Assembly: GCA_009783865.1 (NCBI GenBank)
Contig: WRCR01000106.1
Coordinates: forward strand, 1 to 10,529
Direction: 5' to 3'
Length of the DNA stretch: 10,529 bases
Source: Planctomycetaceae bacterium
GTDB lineage: Bacteria > Planctomycetota > Planctomycetia > Pirellulales > Thermoguttaceae
The position numbers were made by a program, and so were the translations under genes. Numbering within the stretch: position 1 is the first letter of the stretch; each line of letters opens with the position of its first letter. This document shows, one piece after another, positions 1 to 6,917 of the stretch. The notes beneath the pieces are model-generated. The model made no database searches. It was not told the DNA's origin and worked only from the letters and a program-made list of their open reading frames with translations.

Positions 1-30
1 ACACCTACGCAGTTCAGAAGGAAACGCACA

Positions 31-52
31 GCGATACAATAGCATGTATCGC
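31..52. repeat. Perfect 8-bp inverted repeat (hairpin)
   Basis: GCGATACA at 31-38 is the exact reverse complement of TGTATCGC at 45-52, with a 6-base loop. Read on the minus strand it begins seven bases beyond the stop codon of the open stretch that ends at 59, and is followed by a moderately T-rich run, so it could be a weak terminator for leftward transcription. Read on the plus strand, no T-tract follows. It could equally be a decayed mobile-element end. No function is assigned. Confidence 0.45.
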
Positions 53-58
53 AGCACA

Positions 59-247
59 TTACTTCACAAACATCCCATCGGAGATTTTGAGTGTTTCTTC
101 GACGAGGACCTGTCCGCCTTCAGTACCTATAACAACGCTTTGCGGAATCGCACTGTATCCGCCATGCTGATACGCTCGCTTTTTGTCATCTTTAATTTTC
201 GCCTTTGTGCGAGAAACTCTCAATTTAATACCGAAAAGACCACACAC
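59..247 (-). pseudogene. Possible remnant of a minus-strand coding sequence
   Basis: On the minus strand a frame is open down to a TAA at 59-61. Its last 50 or so residues have the composition of a real protein, with many codons beginning in G or A and stretches such as SAIPQSVVIG and GGQVLVEETLKISDG. From a GTG at 245-247 it would give 62 residues, but no ribosome-binding site precedes this GTG. Further upstream the open frame merely runs antisense to the first DUF1559 gene and becomes low-complexity. I recognise no family. It may be the 3' end of a gene whose 5' part was replaced when the DUF1559 region arrived, or only a lucky shadow frame. Confidence 0.15.
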
Positions 248-321
248 GACCACGTGAACATGTGGAAAAATTTCGATTACATGTTGTCGCAAAGTGGCAG
301 TAAATTTTCCGCAAAATGGGA

Positions 322-350
322 TTGATTTTTTGAAAAATATAAAGAATAAT
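322..350 (+). promoter_or_regulatory. Putative sigma-70-like promoter of the DUF1559 region
   Basis: TTGATT at 322-327 is followed 17 bases later by AATAAT at 345-350, within the most AT-rich stretch upstream of the first gene. A transcript would begin near 357 and have a leader of about 65 bases before the ATG at 423. Both hexamers match the consensus only partly and planctomycete promoters are poorly defined, so this is a location guess based on AT-richness and spacing. Confidence 0.2.
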
Positions 351-422
351 AAAAAAAATGGGAGTCGTGGAGGTGTCCTCGGCGAAATACAAACATCTTT
401 ATTCAAGAGAAATACAAATACA

Positions 423-1661
423 ATGGAAAACATGAATGTTGAATTAGGTGATTTGAGGGGGGGAGTAGAAAGACGACAGATTGTAGACGGCAGTAATTCG
501 AAAACTGCTATCTGCCGTCTGCGGTATTCCGCATTTACCCTTGTGGAACTTCTAGTTGTTATTGCCATTATTGGCGTTCTCATCGCATTGCTTTTGCCTG
601 CTGTTCAAGCCACCCGTGAAGCGGCAAGACGAATGCAATGTACAAACCACATGAAACAACTGACATTGGCTATTCATAACTACGCTGACACTAATGATTC
701 GGCTATCCCAAACTTTGGTTCGGTTAGTACTAGGCATCACGATTCAGCACCGATGATTTCCCTGCTGCCGTTTATAGAGCAAGCGGCTCGTTGGAGCCAG
801 GTGCCGAAAGTTCCCTGGCAGGGACATAACTACTGTCCCGCTTATGTTGGTCCGATTGACACCATCGCCTGTCCTTCGGACGATAGAACGCTGCAAGTCG
901 AAAATCTGGAATTTTCCGGTTGGAATTCAGCGAGTCCCAGTAATCCGACCTCGCCCAATTGGGGGCAAGAAGCAACGCGTCACCGGTACCACACACGTAC
1001 CAATTATGTGTTTAGCGGAGCGGATTACACGAATTATACACACTACATGAACAATCGAGCACCATTTGGAACATCGGGACTGGAATCCGGTTTAGGACCG
1101 CGTGAGTGGAGGTATTTTGCAAGCGTTGAAGACGGGCTGTCCAATACGGTATTCATTGCCGAGCGGTCAATTGCCGAATCCCGATACCACATCTCCAGTT
1201 TCGTTATGAATCTCACCGTCTCAATCATCGCTACACCGTTGAATTGTTTGAACTACAAAAAGAATGCTATCGCTCTTGACAAGGACAAGGTGAATGCCGC
1301 AGGCACCACCACCGCCACCTCAAACGCGTGGGAATTTTCAGGACGCCGCATCGGTTCTGCTTTGGTCTTATACAATCGTTTTTTCACGATTCTGCCGCCC
1401 AATTCACCGAGTTGTGTGCAGGAGTCAGTCGGTTACGGACCAGGGTTGATTTCCGCAACTAGTTATCATTCCGGAGGAATCAATGTTTCTTTGGGAGACG
1501 GTTCTGTTCGTTTTCTTTCGGACACGATATATTGCGGTACGCTGACCAACTATGCCCAAGGAGAGAGTTCCTCCAGCAACGGTGGCAGGACTGGACAGTC
1601 CCCGTTCGGTGTTTGGGGGGCACTCGGTTCCATTAACGGCGGAGAATCCACCGTCCTTTAA
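423..1661 (+). CDS. DUF1559 family protein, prepilin-like, H-X9-DG C-terminus (copy A)
   Basis: A 412-residue member of the large planctomycete DUF1559 family: surface or pseudopilin-like proteins with no proven biochemical role. The type IV prepilin-like motif starts at F38 (FTLVELLVVIAIIG) with the usual glutamate at +5 (E42), and continues to LLPAVQ around residue 62. The residue before the cleavage site is alanine rather than glycine. The C-terminal signature H-X9-DG is present at H349 and D359-G360, followed by VRFLSDTIYCGT. The frame is open to 294, but ATG 423 is chosen because upstream residues are low-complexity; ATG 432 is the alternative. No strong ribosome-binding site precedes either. 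The leader of 37 residues is about twice that of copy B and contains a G7 run and nested repeats. It is a tandem paralogue of the next gene. Family assignment is firm, start is uncertain, function unknown. Confidence 0.9.
   Translation: MENMNVELGDLRGGVERRQIVDGSNSKTAICRLRYSAFTLVELLVVIAIIGVLIALLLPAVQATREAARRMQCTNHMKQLTLAIHNYADTNDSAIPNFGSVSTRHHDSAPMISLLPFIEQAARWSQVPKVPWQGHNYCPAYVGPIDTIACPSDDRTLQVENLEFSGWNSASPSNPTSPNWGQEATRHRYHTRTNYVFSGADYTNYTHYMNNRAPFGTSGLESGLGPREWRYFASVEDGLSNTVFIAERSIAESRYHISSFVMNLTVSIIATPLNCLNYKKNAIALDKDKVNAAGTTTATSNAWEFSGRRIGSALVLYNRFFTILPPNSPSCVQESVGYGPGLISATSYHSGGINVSLGDGSVRFLSDTIYCGTLTNYAQGESSSSNGGRTGQSPFGVWGALGSINGGESTVL
471..520. repeat. Nested direct and inverted 9-mers inside the leader of DUF1559 copy A
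   Basis: AGACGACAG at 471-479 is followed by AGACGGCAG at 485-493 (a direct repeat with one mismatch). The second is the exact reverse complement of CTGCCGTCT at 512-520, giving a 9-bp stem with an 18-base loop. A shorter competing stem (GCAGT 490-494 with ACTGC 504-508) and a GCGG/CCGC stem at 521-532 lie in the same stretch. All of it falls between the likely start codon and the prepilin motif, so it could fold in the mRNA near the translation start or mark a small insertion that lengthened the leader. Confidence 0.6.
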
Positions 1662-1693
1662 CAAACAAGCATTATTTTACGCCAAAATCCGGG

Positions 1694-1712
1694 GTTATGC
1701 CTTCGGTATAAC
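1694..1712 (+). repeat. Hairpin between the two DUF1559 genes
   Basis: GTTATGCC at 1694-1701 pairs with GGTATAAC at 1705-1712 over eight positions (one G-T pair) around a TTC loop. It lies in the 72-base gap between the two DUF1559 genes, 11 bases before the GGAG ribosome-binding site of copy B. No T-tract follows, so a classical Rho-independent terminator is unlikely. An mRNA-processing or stability element, or chance, fits better. Confidence 0.4.
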
Positions 1713-1733
1713 AAACTAATTAAGGAGAACACA

Positions 1734-2945
1734 ATGAAATCGACATTTCGCCAATACCATACAGACGATAGATGTTTGAATAAAGCGTTTACTCTCGTCG
1801 AGTTGCTGGTTGTCATCGCCATCATCGGCGTTTTGATTGCCCTTCTGCTGCCTGCCGTTCAAGCGGCGCGCGAAGCGGCGCGCCGAATGCGCTGTACAAA
1901 CAACATTAAACAAATAACACTGGCTATTCACAACTACGCCGATGTTAACGCTTCTACGATTCCCAATTTCGGGTCATTCGGGACTGTTAGCAGTGTCATG
2001 CAGCACGATTGGGCACCAATGCTTTCTCTGTTTCCCTATATGGAACAAACGGCTCGTTTTGAAACAATTCCGAAAACAGCGTGGCAGGGATTTAACTATT
2101 GTCCCGGCTATATCGGTCCTATGCCGAGTATCGCCTGTCCTTCGGACGGATTGACCCTGAAAGTGGAAACCTTGGATTATCCCTGGAACCCGGCAAGCCC
2201 TGCTAACCCGCCCGGTTGGACTGACTCCGGCGGTACCACTCCAGAAAATGAAACCATGCGGAATCGGCATCATACCAGAACTAACTATGTATTCAGCGGA
2301 GCGGACTACACGAATTACACACACTACATGAATAATCGGGCACCCTTTGGAACATCGGGGTTAGTAAGCGGTTTAGGTACACGTGAATGGAGAAAATTAT
2401 CAGGTGTTCACGATGGACTCTCCAATACAGTTTTTGTTGCCGAGCGTAGTGTTGCTGATTCTCGGTACCATATCTCCAGTTTCATTATGAATCTCACCTC
2501 ATCTGTCATTGCCACTCCGTTGAATTGTTTGAATTACAAGGAGAGTTCGACTGCACTCAAACAATCCGCTGTGGATGGAGCGGGTACTACAACAGCAGGC
2601 TCAGAAGTTTGGGGATTTTCAGGACGGCGCATCGGCTGTGCTTTAATCTTGTATAATCGTTTTTTCACTATTTTGCCGCCCAATTCACCGAGTTGTGTGC
2701 AGGAAGCAGTCGGCTACGGACCAGGATTGATTTCCGCAACAAGTTATCATTCCGGGGGCATCAACACCTCTATGGGAGATGGTGCTGTCCGTTTTCTTTC
2801 GGAAACGATATATTGCGGCACATTGACGAGTTTCGCACAAGGAGATAGTGCCGCGGATAATTTACGCCGAACTGGACCGTCTCCATTTGGCGTTTGGGGA
2901 GCACTTGGCTCCATCAACGGCAGTGAATCAGTTGCGCTTCCATAA
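1734..2945 (+). CDS. DUF1559 family protein, prepilin-like, H-X9-DG C-terminus (copy B)
   Basis: A 403-residue paralogue of the preceding gene. The leader is 18 residues, the prepilin-like motif starts at F19 with E23 at +5 and alanine before the cleavage site, and the hydrophobic helix leads into LLPAVQAAREAARRM, the standard opening of this family. H-X9-DG is seen at H339 and D349-G350. The start is well supported: TAAGGAG at 1721-1727 lies six bases before the ATG. From the prepilin motif to the C-terminus it matches copy A at roughly three of four residues by eye, with long identical blocks such as NRFFTILPPNSPSCVQE. The central part around residues 140-175 differs most and carries a short insertion. 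The two genes clearly arose by tandem duplication. The family is assumed to be exported and assembled or anchored at the cell envelope; its function is unknown. Confidence 0.95.
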   Translation: MKSTFRQYHTDDRCLNKAFTLVELLVVIAIIGVLIALLLPAVQAAREAARRMRCTNNIKQITLAIHNYADVNASTIPNFGSFGTVSSVMQHDWAPMLSLFPYMEQTARFETIPKTAWQGFNYCPGYIGPMPSIACPSDGLTLKVETLDYPWNPASPANPPGWTDSGGTTPENETMRNRHHTRTNYVFSGADYTNYTHYMNNRAPFGTSGLVSGLGTREWRKLSGVHDGLSNTVFVAERSVADSRYHISSFIMNLTSSVIATPLNCLNYKESSTALKQSAVDGAGTTTAGSEVWGFSGRRIGCALILYNRFFTILPPNSPSCVQEAVGYGPGLISATSYHSGGINTSMGDGAVRFLSETIYCGTLTSFAQGDSAADNLRRTGPSPFGVWGALGSINGSESVALP

Positions 2946-2969
2946 ACCTACTTACAGATAAAAATTTCT

Positions 2970-3440
2970 ATGAGACAACATACTATTATTTTTTTCTTGT
3001 TAATTTTTGTTACATTTGCTGTGTCCGGATGCGGTACGAGTGCGAATCTTTCGGGACTTGTTCCGGGTCAAGGTACCGTTTTTTACGAAGGCGCACCGTT
3101 GGCAGGGGCGACAGTTACGTTTCATCCGGTTCAACAAAGTGAGATAGAGCGTGCCGCTTCGGCGATAACGGACAGCAATGGACAATTTAAGTTGATGACT
3201 CTCCAACCCAATGACGGTGTGCTGCCGGGAGAATATACCGTAACTGTCCTTAAAATGAAAACACCGGAAATTGATGCTGAAACACAGCGAAAAATAATGT
3301 ACGGAGAACTTCCTCCGCAACCGCAGTTGCCGCCGGAACATCTCGTCAACGTAAAATATACAGATGTGAAGACAAGCGGAATCAATTTCACCGTCGGTCC
3401 CAAAGGGGATAAGAACATTGAAGTTCGTTTGGTTAAATGA
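2970..3440 (+). CDS. Transthyretin-like / carboxypeptidase regulatory-like lipoprotein
   Basis: A 156-residue predicted lipoprotein. The first 20 residues are strongly hydrophobic (IIFFLLIFVTFAVSG) and end in a lipobox, VSGC, with the lipidated cysteine at position 21. The rest is a single beta-sandwich domain of the transthyretin-like/carboxypeptidase-regulatory type that planctomycetes have in large numbers: GQGTVFYEGAPLAGATVTF near residues 34-52, then AASAITDSNGQFKL, GVLPGEYTVTV, and a C-terminal TSGINFTV strand. Such small lipoproteins very often sit directly downstream of DUF1559 genes, as here (24-base gap), which suggests a shared envelope role, not yet defined. The ATG has no clear Shine-Dalgarno sequence; the leader is A/T-rich. 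The stop codon overlaps an alternative, less likely start of the next gene. Confidence 0.88.
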   Translation: MRQHTIIFFLLIFVTFAVSGCGTSANLSGLVPGQGTVFYEGAPLAGATVTFHPVQQSEIERAASAITDSNGQFKLMTLQPNDGVLPGEYTVTVLKMKTPEIDAETQRKIMYGELPPQPQLPPEHLVNVKYTDVKTSGINFTVGPKGDKNIEVRLVK

Positions 3441-3446
3441 ATTTTT

Positions 3447-3450
3447 GGAG
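3447..3450 (+). promoter_or_regulatory. Ribosome-binding site that fixes the oxidoreductase start
   Basis: GGAG at 3447-3450 lies seven bases before ATG 3458. The frame also has an ATG at 3437 that overlaps the TGA of the lipoprotein gene (ATGA), but that start would place seven extra residues (MNFWRNT) before a normal Tat leader and has no ribosome-binding site. The TTTGGAGAA string here recurs exactly before the ceramidase-like gene. Confidence 0.75.
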
Positions 3451-3457
3451 AAATACT

Positions 3458-4804
3458 ATGCTTAACAAGAAAAATTATGTTTCAAGACGGTGTTTTTTGG
3501 CGGGTTCCCTTGCTGGTTTGACGGTTTCACCATTGGTCATTCCGGGGTCTGTACTCGGAAAAGACGGCTCCATTCCGCCGAGTGACCGAATCACTATCGG
3601 TATGATAGGTGTCGGAGGAAAAGGAAATCACGCCATTCAAACGATGAAGCCGCTGCCCGACCACCAGATAGTCGCTGTCTGTGATTGCCGCCGCGACCGT
3701 GCTGTGCGCGCACACGATATCGTGAATCAGATGTATGCGGAACGAGCATCCAAGGGTTCATATAAAGGTTGTACCCTTTACGACGACTTCCGGGACATAT
3801 TGATTCGGGACGATATTGATGCCGTCTGGGGAACCATTAACGACCATTGGCATGGTCCGATGTTCAGCCGAATGGTAAAAGCGGGTAAAGATGTCTATGG
3901 AGAAAAGGTGTTGACTCGATACATCGGTCAAGGAATTTCACTCTGCAAGCAGGTACGGGAATACGGTGTAGTCTTCCAAACGGGAACGCAGCAGCGCAGC
4001 CAAAAGATTTTTCGGCAAGCGTGTGAATTGGCACGTAACGGGTATTTAGGCAAAGTTCACACTATCGAAGTTGCCGTTCCGCGCGGACAAGCGTATTCCT
4101 GCGTTCCTCCGTCCGAACCGCCAGCGGGATTCAACTGGGATATGTGGTCTGGTCCCGCGCCGTTGATTCCCTTTGATGAACGGCGTGTTTCTTATCCTTG
4201 CCTTTATATGATTTCACACTATTGCGCCGGTTTTGTAACGAACTGGGGTGTACATCACCTCGATATTGCCGGTTGGGGTATGCCGGAGGTTTTTGAAAAG
4301 CCGTTTGAAATCGAAGGAAAGGGTGTGATGCCCTCTGAAGGAATGACCGACACATGGGTCACATGGCGTGCCTCGTTCCGATATGAAAGCGGATTACATC
4401 TTGATTTTTCCAGTACCGGAGACCCGCATCCGCAAGGTTGCCGCTTTGTAGGCGACAAGGGCTGGGTGCATGTCAACCGCGCGGGAATCAAATCTGAACC
4501 GGCTTCGTTATTGGATGTCAAATTGAAGGATTCGGACATTATGCTCCATCGCAGTCCCGGTTTTGCTGACCCTTCTACGGCACACATCGCCGACTTTTTC
4601 CGTTCTATCCGAACCCGTCAAGACCCTGCATCGCCGGTTGAAGCCGGACATTTGGCAACGACACTCGGCAACGTGTGCGACATCGCCATGCGTATGAGAC
4701 GCAAATTAAAATGGAACCCCCAAGAAAGTTGTTTCGTCGGAGACGACGCTGCAAATAGAATGCTTACCGTTGCTGAACGAAGTCCCTGGACAATGGAAAC
4801 TTAA
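3458..4804 (+). CDS. Tat-exported Gfo/Idh/MocA family oxidoreductase
   Basis: A 448-residue NAD(P)-dependent sugar-type dehydrogenase of the Gfo/Idh/MocA family. A twin-arginine leader (SRRCFLAG, residues 9-16) suggests export of a folded, cofactor-loaded enzyme. The Rossmann domain begins near residue 44 (DRITIGMIGVGGKGN; glycine motif 51-57), with VCDC at 74-77 ending the second strand. NDHWHG at 128-133 and GEKVLTRYI at 148-156 mark the catalytic lysine region; the usual EKP reads E149-K150-V151. The C-terminal domain includes TNWGVHHLDIAGWG at 261-274, with the paired histidines typical of exported planctomycete members. Length is normal. Relatives oxidise or reduce sugars, including formation of 3-keto-glycosides; the substrate here is unknown. 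It follows the lipoprotein gene by 17 bases and precedes the HEAT-repeat gene by 20, so co-transcription is likely. Confidence 0.93.
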   Translation: MLNKKNYVSRRCFLAGSLAGLTVSPLVIPGSVLGKDGSIPPSDRITIGMIGVGGKGNHAIQTMKPLPDHQIVAVCDCRRDRAVRAHDIVNQMYAERASKGSYKGCTLYDDFRDILIRDDIDAVWGTINDHWHGPMFSRMVKAGKDVYGEKVLTRYIGQGISLCKQVREYGVVFQTGTQQRSQKIFRQACELARNGYLGKVHTIEVAVPRGQAYSCVPPSEPPAGFNWDMWSGPAPLIPFDERRVSYPCLYMISHYCAGFVTNWGVHHLDIAGWGMPEVFEKPFEIEGKGVMPSEGMTDTWVTWRASFRYESGLHLDFSSTGDPHPQGCRFVGDKGWVHVNRAGIKSEPASLLDVKLKDSDIMLHRSPGFADPSTAHIADFFRSIRTRQDPASPVEAGHLATTLGNVCDIAMRMRRKLKWNPQESCFVGDDAANRMLTVAERSPWTMET

Positions 4805-4824
4805 TCTTACCTAACTAACACACT

Positions 4825-6879
4825 ATGGAAAAGTACACATTCCTGTTGTTTTTATCGGTTTTTTTCCTCGGAAACATAGTAGAACACATTAGTGCAGATG
4901 AAAAAGGCGTGCCACTTGAACATTCATGGGATGTCATAAAGATGTATCAATACGGCAATGACCTTCAGGTGCTGATTAACATAGAGTTGGGCATTCGCAC
5001 CTCAAATGTTTCTTCCGAGACACAAAGTGATTTGGCGGCAAAACTTGCGGCATATCTGAATGACGAAACGACACTTGCAGGACGACAGTTTGTTTGTTTG
5101 CAACTGCGATTCATTGGAACATCTGCACAGGTACCGGTGTTGGCGAAATTTCTGAATCTACCGGAGGATTCTGATAACGCCCGTATGGCACTTCAGGCGA
5201 TTGCCGGTGAAGAATCGTTGGCGGCACTGCGTGAGGCATTGAAAACTTTAAGCGGCAGGAATATTACCGGTGTCATCGAATCGTTGGCAGCCCGCAAGGA
5301 CTTAAAGTCAGTTCCAGAATTGATTAAGTTAATCAACTCCGAAGACAGAACAGTTGCCATTGCTGCGGTTAAAGCACTTGGCGCATTTGAATCGGGAATA
5401 GAGGCACTTTTGAAAACCAATAATCCCGATTTGGAACAGGCGCGTTTGCGTGCATTGCTCCGAATCGCTAATCAGCTTTGTACCGACGGAAAAAAGGAAA
5501 AAGCAGGAGAGATTTTCGATAAACTTTCCTCACCTGAAATACCCAAAGCGTTCCGCCGCACGGCACTTGCCGGACAACTGAAAATTCTTTCTGAAGCAAA
5601 CCGAAAGGAAACAGTTTACAGATGGTTCTCTGAAGACGATGCGGAGAAAAATCGGGTTGCCGCATCTCACTTAAACGAATTATCTGCGGCACAACTTGAC
5701 GAATTGACCGGGAAACTAGACCGATTGCCTGCGCAATCAAAAATTGTTTTTCTGAAAATCGCCGCTGAACGTCAGAGTGAGCAAACGATGGAAATGTTGC
5801 GCAAAGTTCTGGAACACGGCAGCGAAGCAGAACGACTGGCTGCGTTGCGTGTAGTCGGTTCGACCGGTGATGTGGAAGCCATCCCGCTGCTGATTACCCT
5901 GCTAAAAGAAAATAACGCCGTTTTGCTGACGGCAATAACGGATGTCTTTCACCAATTTCCTAAAGAAGATGTATGCAAAGCATTTTTGCCTGTCCTTGAC
6001 CAGCCGGCATTGAGGCAGCAAGCCCTTGATATTTTAAGTGCAACGAGATGTTATGCGGCGATTGACCCGCTCATTCCGCTTGCAAAAAGTGAAGATGCAA
6101 CTCTTTTCGTGCCGGTCATTGCCGCTCTTGGCAAGATTTGCGACCCGGATAGAAGCGATATTCCGCGTATGCTGAAACTTTATCTTGCAAGCCGACCGGG
6201 TGTTCATCAGGAGCAGGTTGAACGCGCCATAGTGGTGATATGTGAAAAAGACCCTAATCCTGACACAAGGGCAAACCTTCTTCTTGAATTTCTCAAGAAG
6301 GAAAAAGGCGGATTGAGTTCCGACCTTCTTGTCAGGTCTCTTCCTCTTTTGGGCAGAGTTGGAAATCGGGAAATCGCTGCCATAGTTCTTCCCTTGCTCA
6401 AAAGCGAGAGAACAGACCTTCAACGGTCGGCAATTCGCGCCCTTTGTAACTGGCCCAATGCGGATTATCATGACACTCTTTGGAGTATTGTTAAAGAATA
6501 TTCAAATAGTGAATATTCTCGGTGGGCATTACGTGCTTATATACGTGTGGTAACACTCAAAAGCGACCGCCCGGATACCGAAACATTTGCTATGTTAAAA
6601 AAAGCGATGCAGGCAGCAAACGATACTGCGGACAAACAATGGTGCCTGAGCCGGTGTATCGTGATTCGCACAATGGAATCGGTAGAGTGGGCGGCAAGTT
6701 ACCTTGATGATACCGCTCTTGCTCAAACTGCCTGCGAGGCACTTGCGGAACTTGCACGGCATCGTTTTTTGCGCGAACCGAATAAAGAAAGGTTTATCCC
6801 TATACTAGATAAGGTTGAAAAAACCGCAAAAGACCCTAAAATTATTGACAGTGTTCAGAAATCCCGACTGGGTATGTAA
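4825..6879 (+). CDS. Exported HEAT-repeat protein
   Basis: A 684-residue protein with an N-terminal signal peptide (hydrophobic FLLFLSVFFLG at residues 6-16, probable cleavage near residue 24, ISA-DE) followed by alpha-helical HEAT-type repeats almost to the end. Clear repeat units include LAALREALK at 132-140, KSVPELIKLINSEDRTVAIAA at 161-181, ERLAALRVVGSTGDVEAIPLL around 336-356, ATLFVPVIAALGKI around 425-438 and REIAAIVLPLLKSERTDLQRSAIRAL around 515-540. No catalytic domain or haem-binding CXXCH motif is seen. HEAT proteins are binding scaffolds, so a role in holding the operon's enzymes or a large polymer is possible but inferred. The ATG has no recognisable Shine-Dalgarno sequence. It lies 20 bases after the oxidoreductase gene and 38 before the ThuA-like gene. 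Confidence 0.85.
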   Translation: MEKYTFLLFLSVFFLGNIVEHISADEKGVPLEHSWDVIKMYQYGNDLQVLINIELGIRTSNVSSETQSDLAAKLAAYLNDETTLAGRQFVCLQLRFIGTSAQVPVLAKFLNLPEDSDNARMALQAIAGEESLAALREALKTLSGRNITGVIESLAARKDLKSVPELIKLINSEDRTVAIAAVKALGAFESGIEALLKTNNPDLEQARLRALLRIANQLCTDGKKEKAGEIFDKLSSPEIPKAFRRTALAGQLKILSEANRKETVYRWFSEDDAEKNRVAASHLNELSAAQLDELTGKLDRLPAQSKIVFLKIAAERQSEQTMEMLRKVLEHGSEAERLAALRVVGSTGDVEAIPLLITLLKENNAVLLTAITDVFHQFPKEDVCKAFLPVLDQPALRQQALDILSATRCYAAIDPLIPLAKSEDATLFVPVIAALGKICDPDRSDIPRMLKLYLASRPGVHQEQVERAIVVICEKDPNPDTRANLLLEFLKKEKGGLSSDLLVRSLPLLGRVGNREIAAIVLPLLKSERTDLQRSAIRALCNWPNADYHDTLWSIVKEYSNSEYSRWALRAYIRVVTLKSDRPDTETFAMLKKAMQAANDTADKQWCLSRCIVIRTMESVEWAASYLDDTALAQTACEALAELARHRFLREPNKERFIPILDKVEKTAKDPKIIDSVQKSRLGM

Positions 6880-6902
6880 TTTTCTTTGTGACAGTCAAAT
6901 TG

Positions 6903-6910
6903 AAAGAGAG
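6903..6910 (+). promoter_or_regulatory. Purine-rich ribosome-binding site that favours ATG 6918
   Basis: AAAGAGAG at 6903-6910 lies seven bases before ATG 6918. The frame could also begin at GTG 6888, giving ten extra residues (MTVKLKESVF) before the signal peptide. ATG 6918 is preferred because the purine run is correctly spaced and the resulting protein begins with a normal signal peptide. Confidence 0.55.
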
Positions 6911-6917
6911 TGTATTT

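Larger units (their letters stand above)
1..422. other. Upstream region without a confident gene
   Basis: No complete gene can be supported here. The stretch contains a perfect hairpin at 31-52, a minus-strand open segment ending at 59 that looks protein-like, an imperfect palindrome at 250-265 (CCACGTG, two bases, CATGTGG; one G-T pair), and an AT-rich stretch at 321-358 ending in eight A's that could hold the promoter of the first DUF1559 gene. A plus-strand open frame at 44-325 exists, but its product resembles no family I know and it lies opposite the more protein-like minus frame, so I do not call it. A good GGAGGT motif at 369-374 has no start codon at a usable distance. Confidence 0.5.

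Noticed and set aside
44..325. Plus-strand open frame of 93 codons before the first DUF1559 gene
   Set aside because: It has no ribosome-binding site, no recognisable motif, and lies opposite a more protein-like minus-strand frame.
294..422. Earlier start for DUF1559 copy A at ATG 294
   Set aside because: The added 43 residues are low-complexity (Lys/Asn-rich from AT-rich DNA) and would put the prepilin motif 80 residues from the N-terminus, which does not fit a cleavable prepilin leader. The same DNA is the best promoter candidate.
423..2945. True type IV pilin or pseudopilin operon
   Set aside because: Although both proteins carry the prepilin-like N-terminus, their size and H-X9-DG ending are those of DUF1559, and no pilus assembly gene (ATPase, platform protein, peptidase) is present.
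3437..3457. ATGA overlap start for the oxidoreductase, suggesting translational coupling
   Set aside because: The ATG at 3458 has a well-spaced GGAG and gives a normal Tat leader; the upstream ATG has neither.
6495..6519. Perfect 9-bp inverted repeat AGAATATTC / GAATATTCT with a seven-base loop
   Set aside because: It lies deep inside the HEAT-repeat gene and follows from the repeated residues EYSNSEYS; no sign of a regulatory role.
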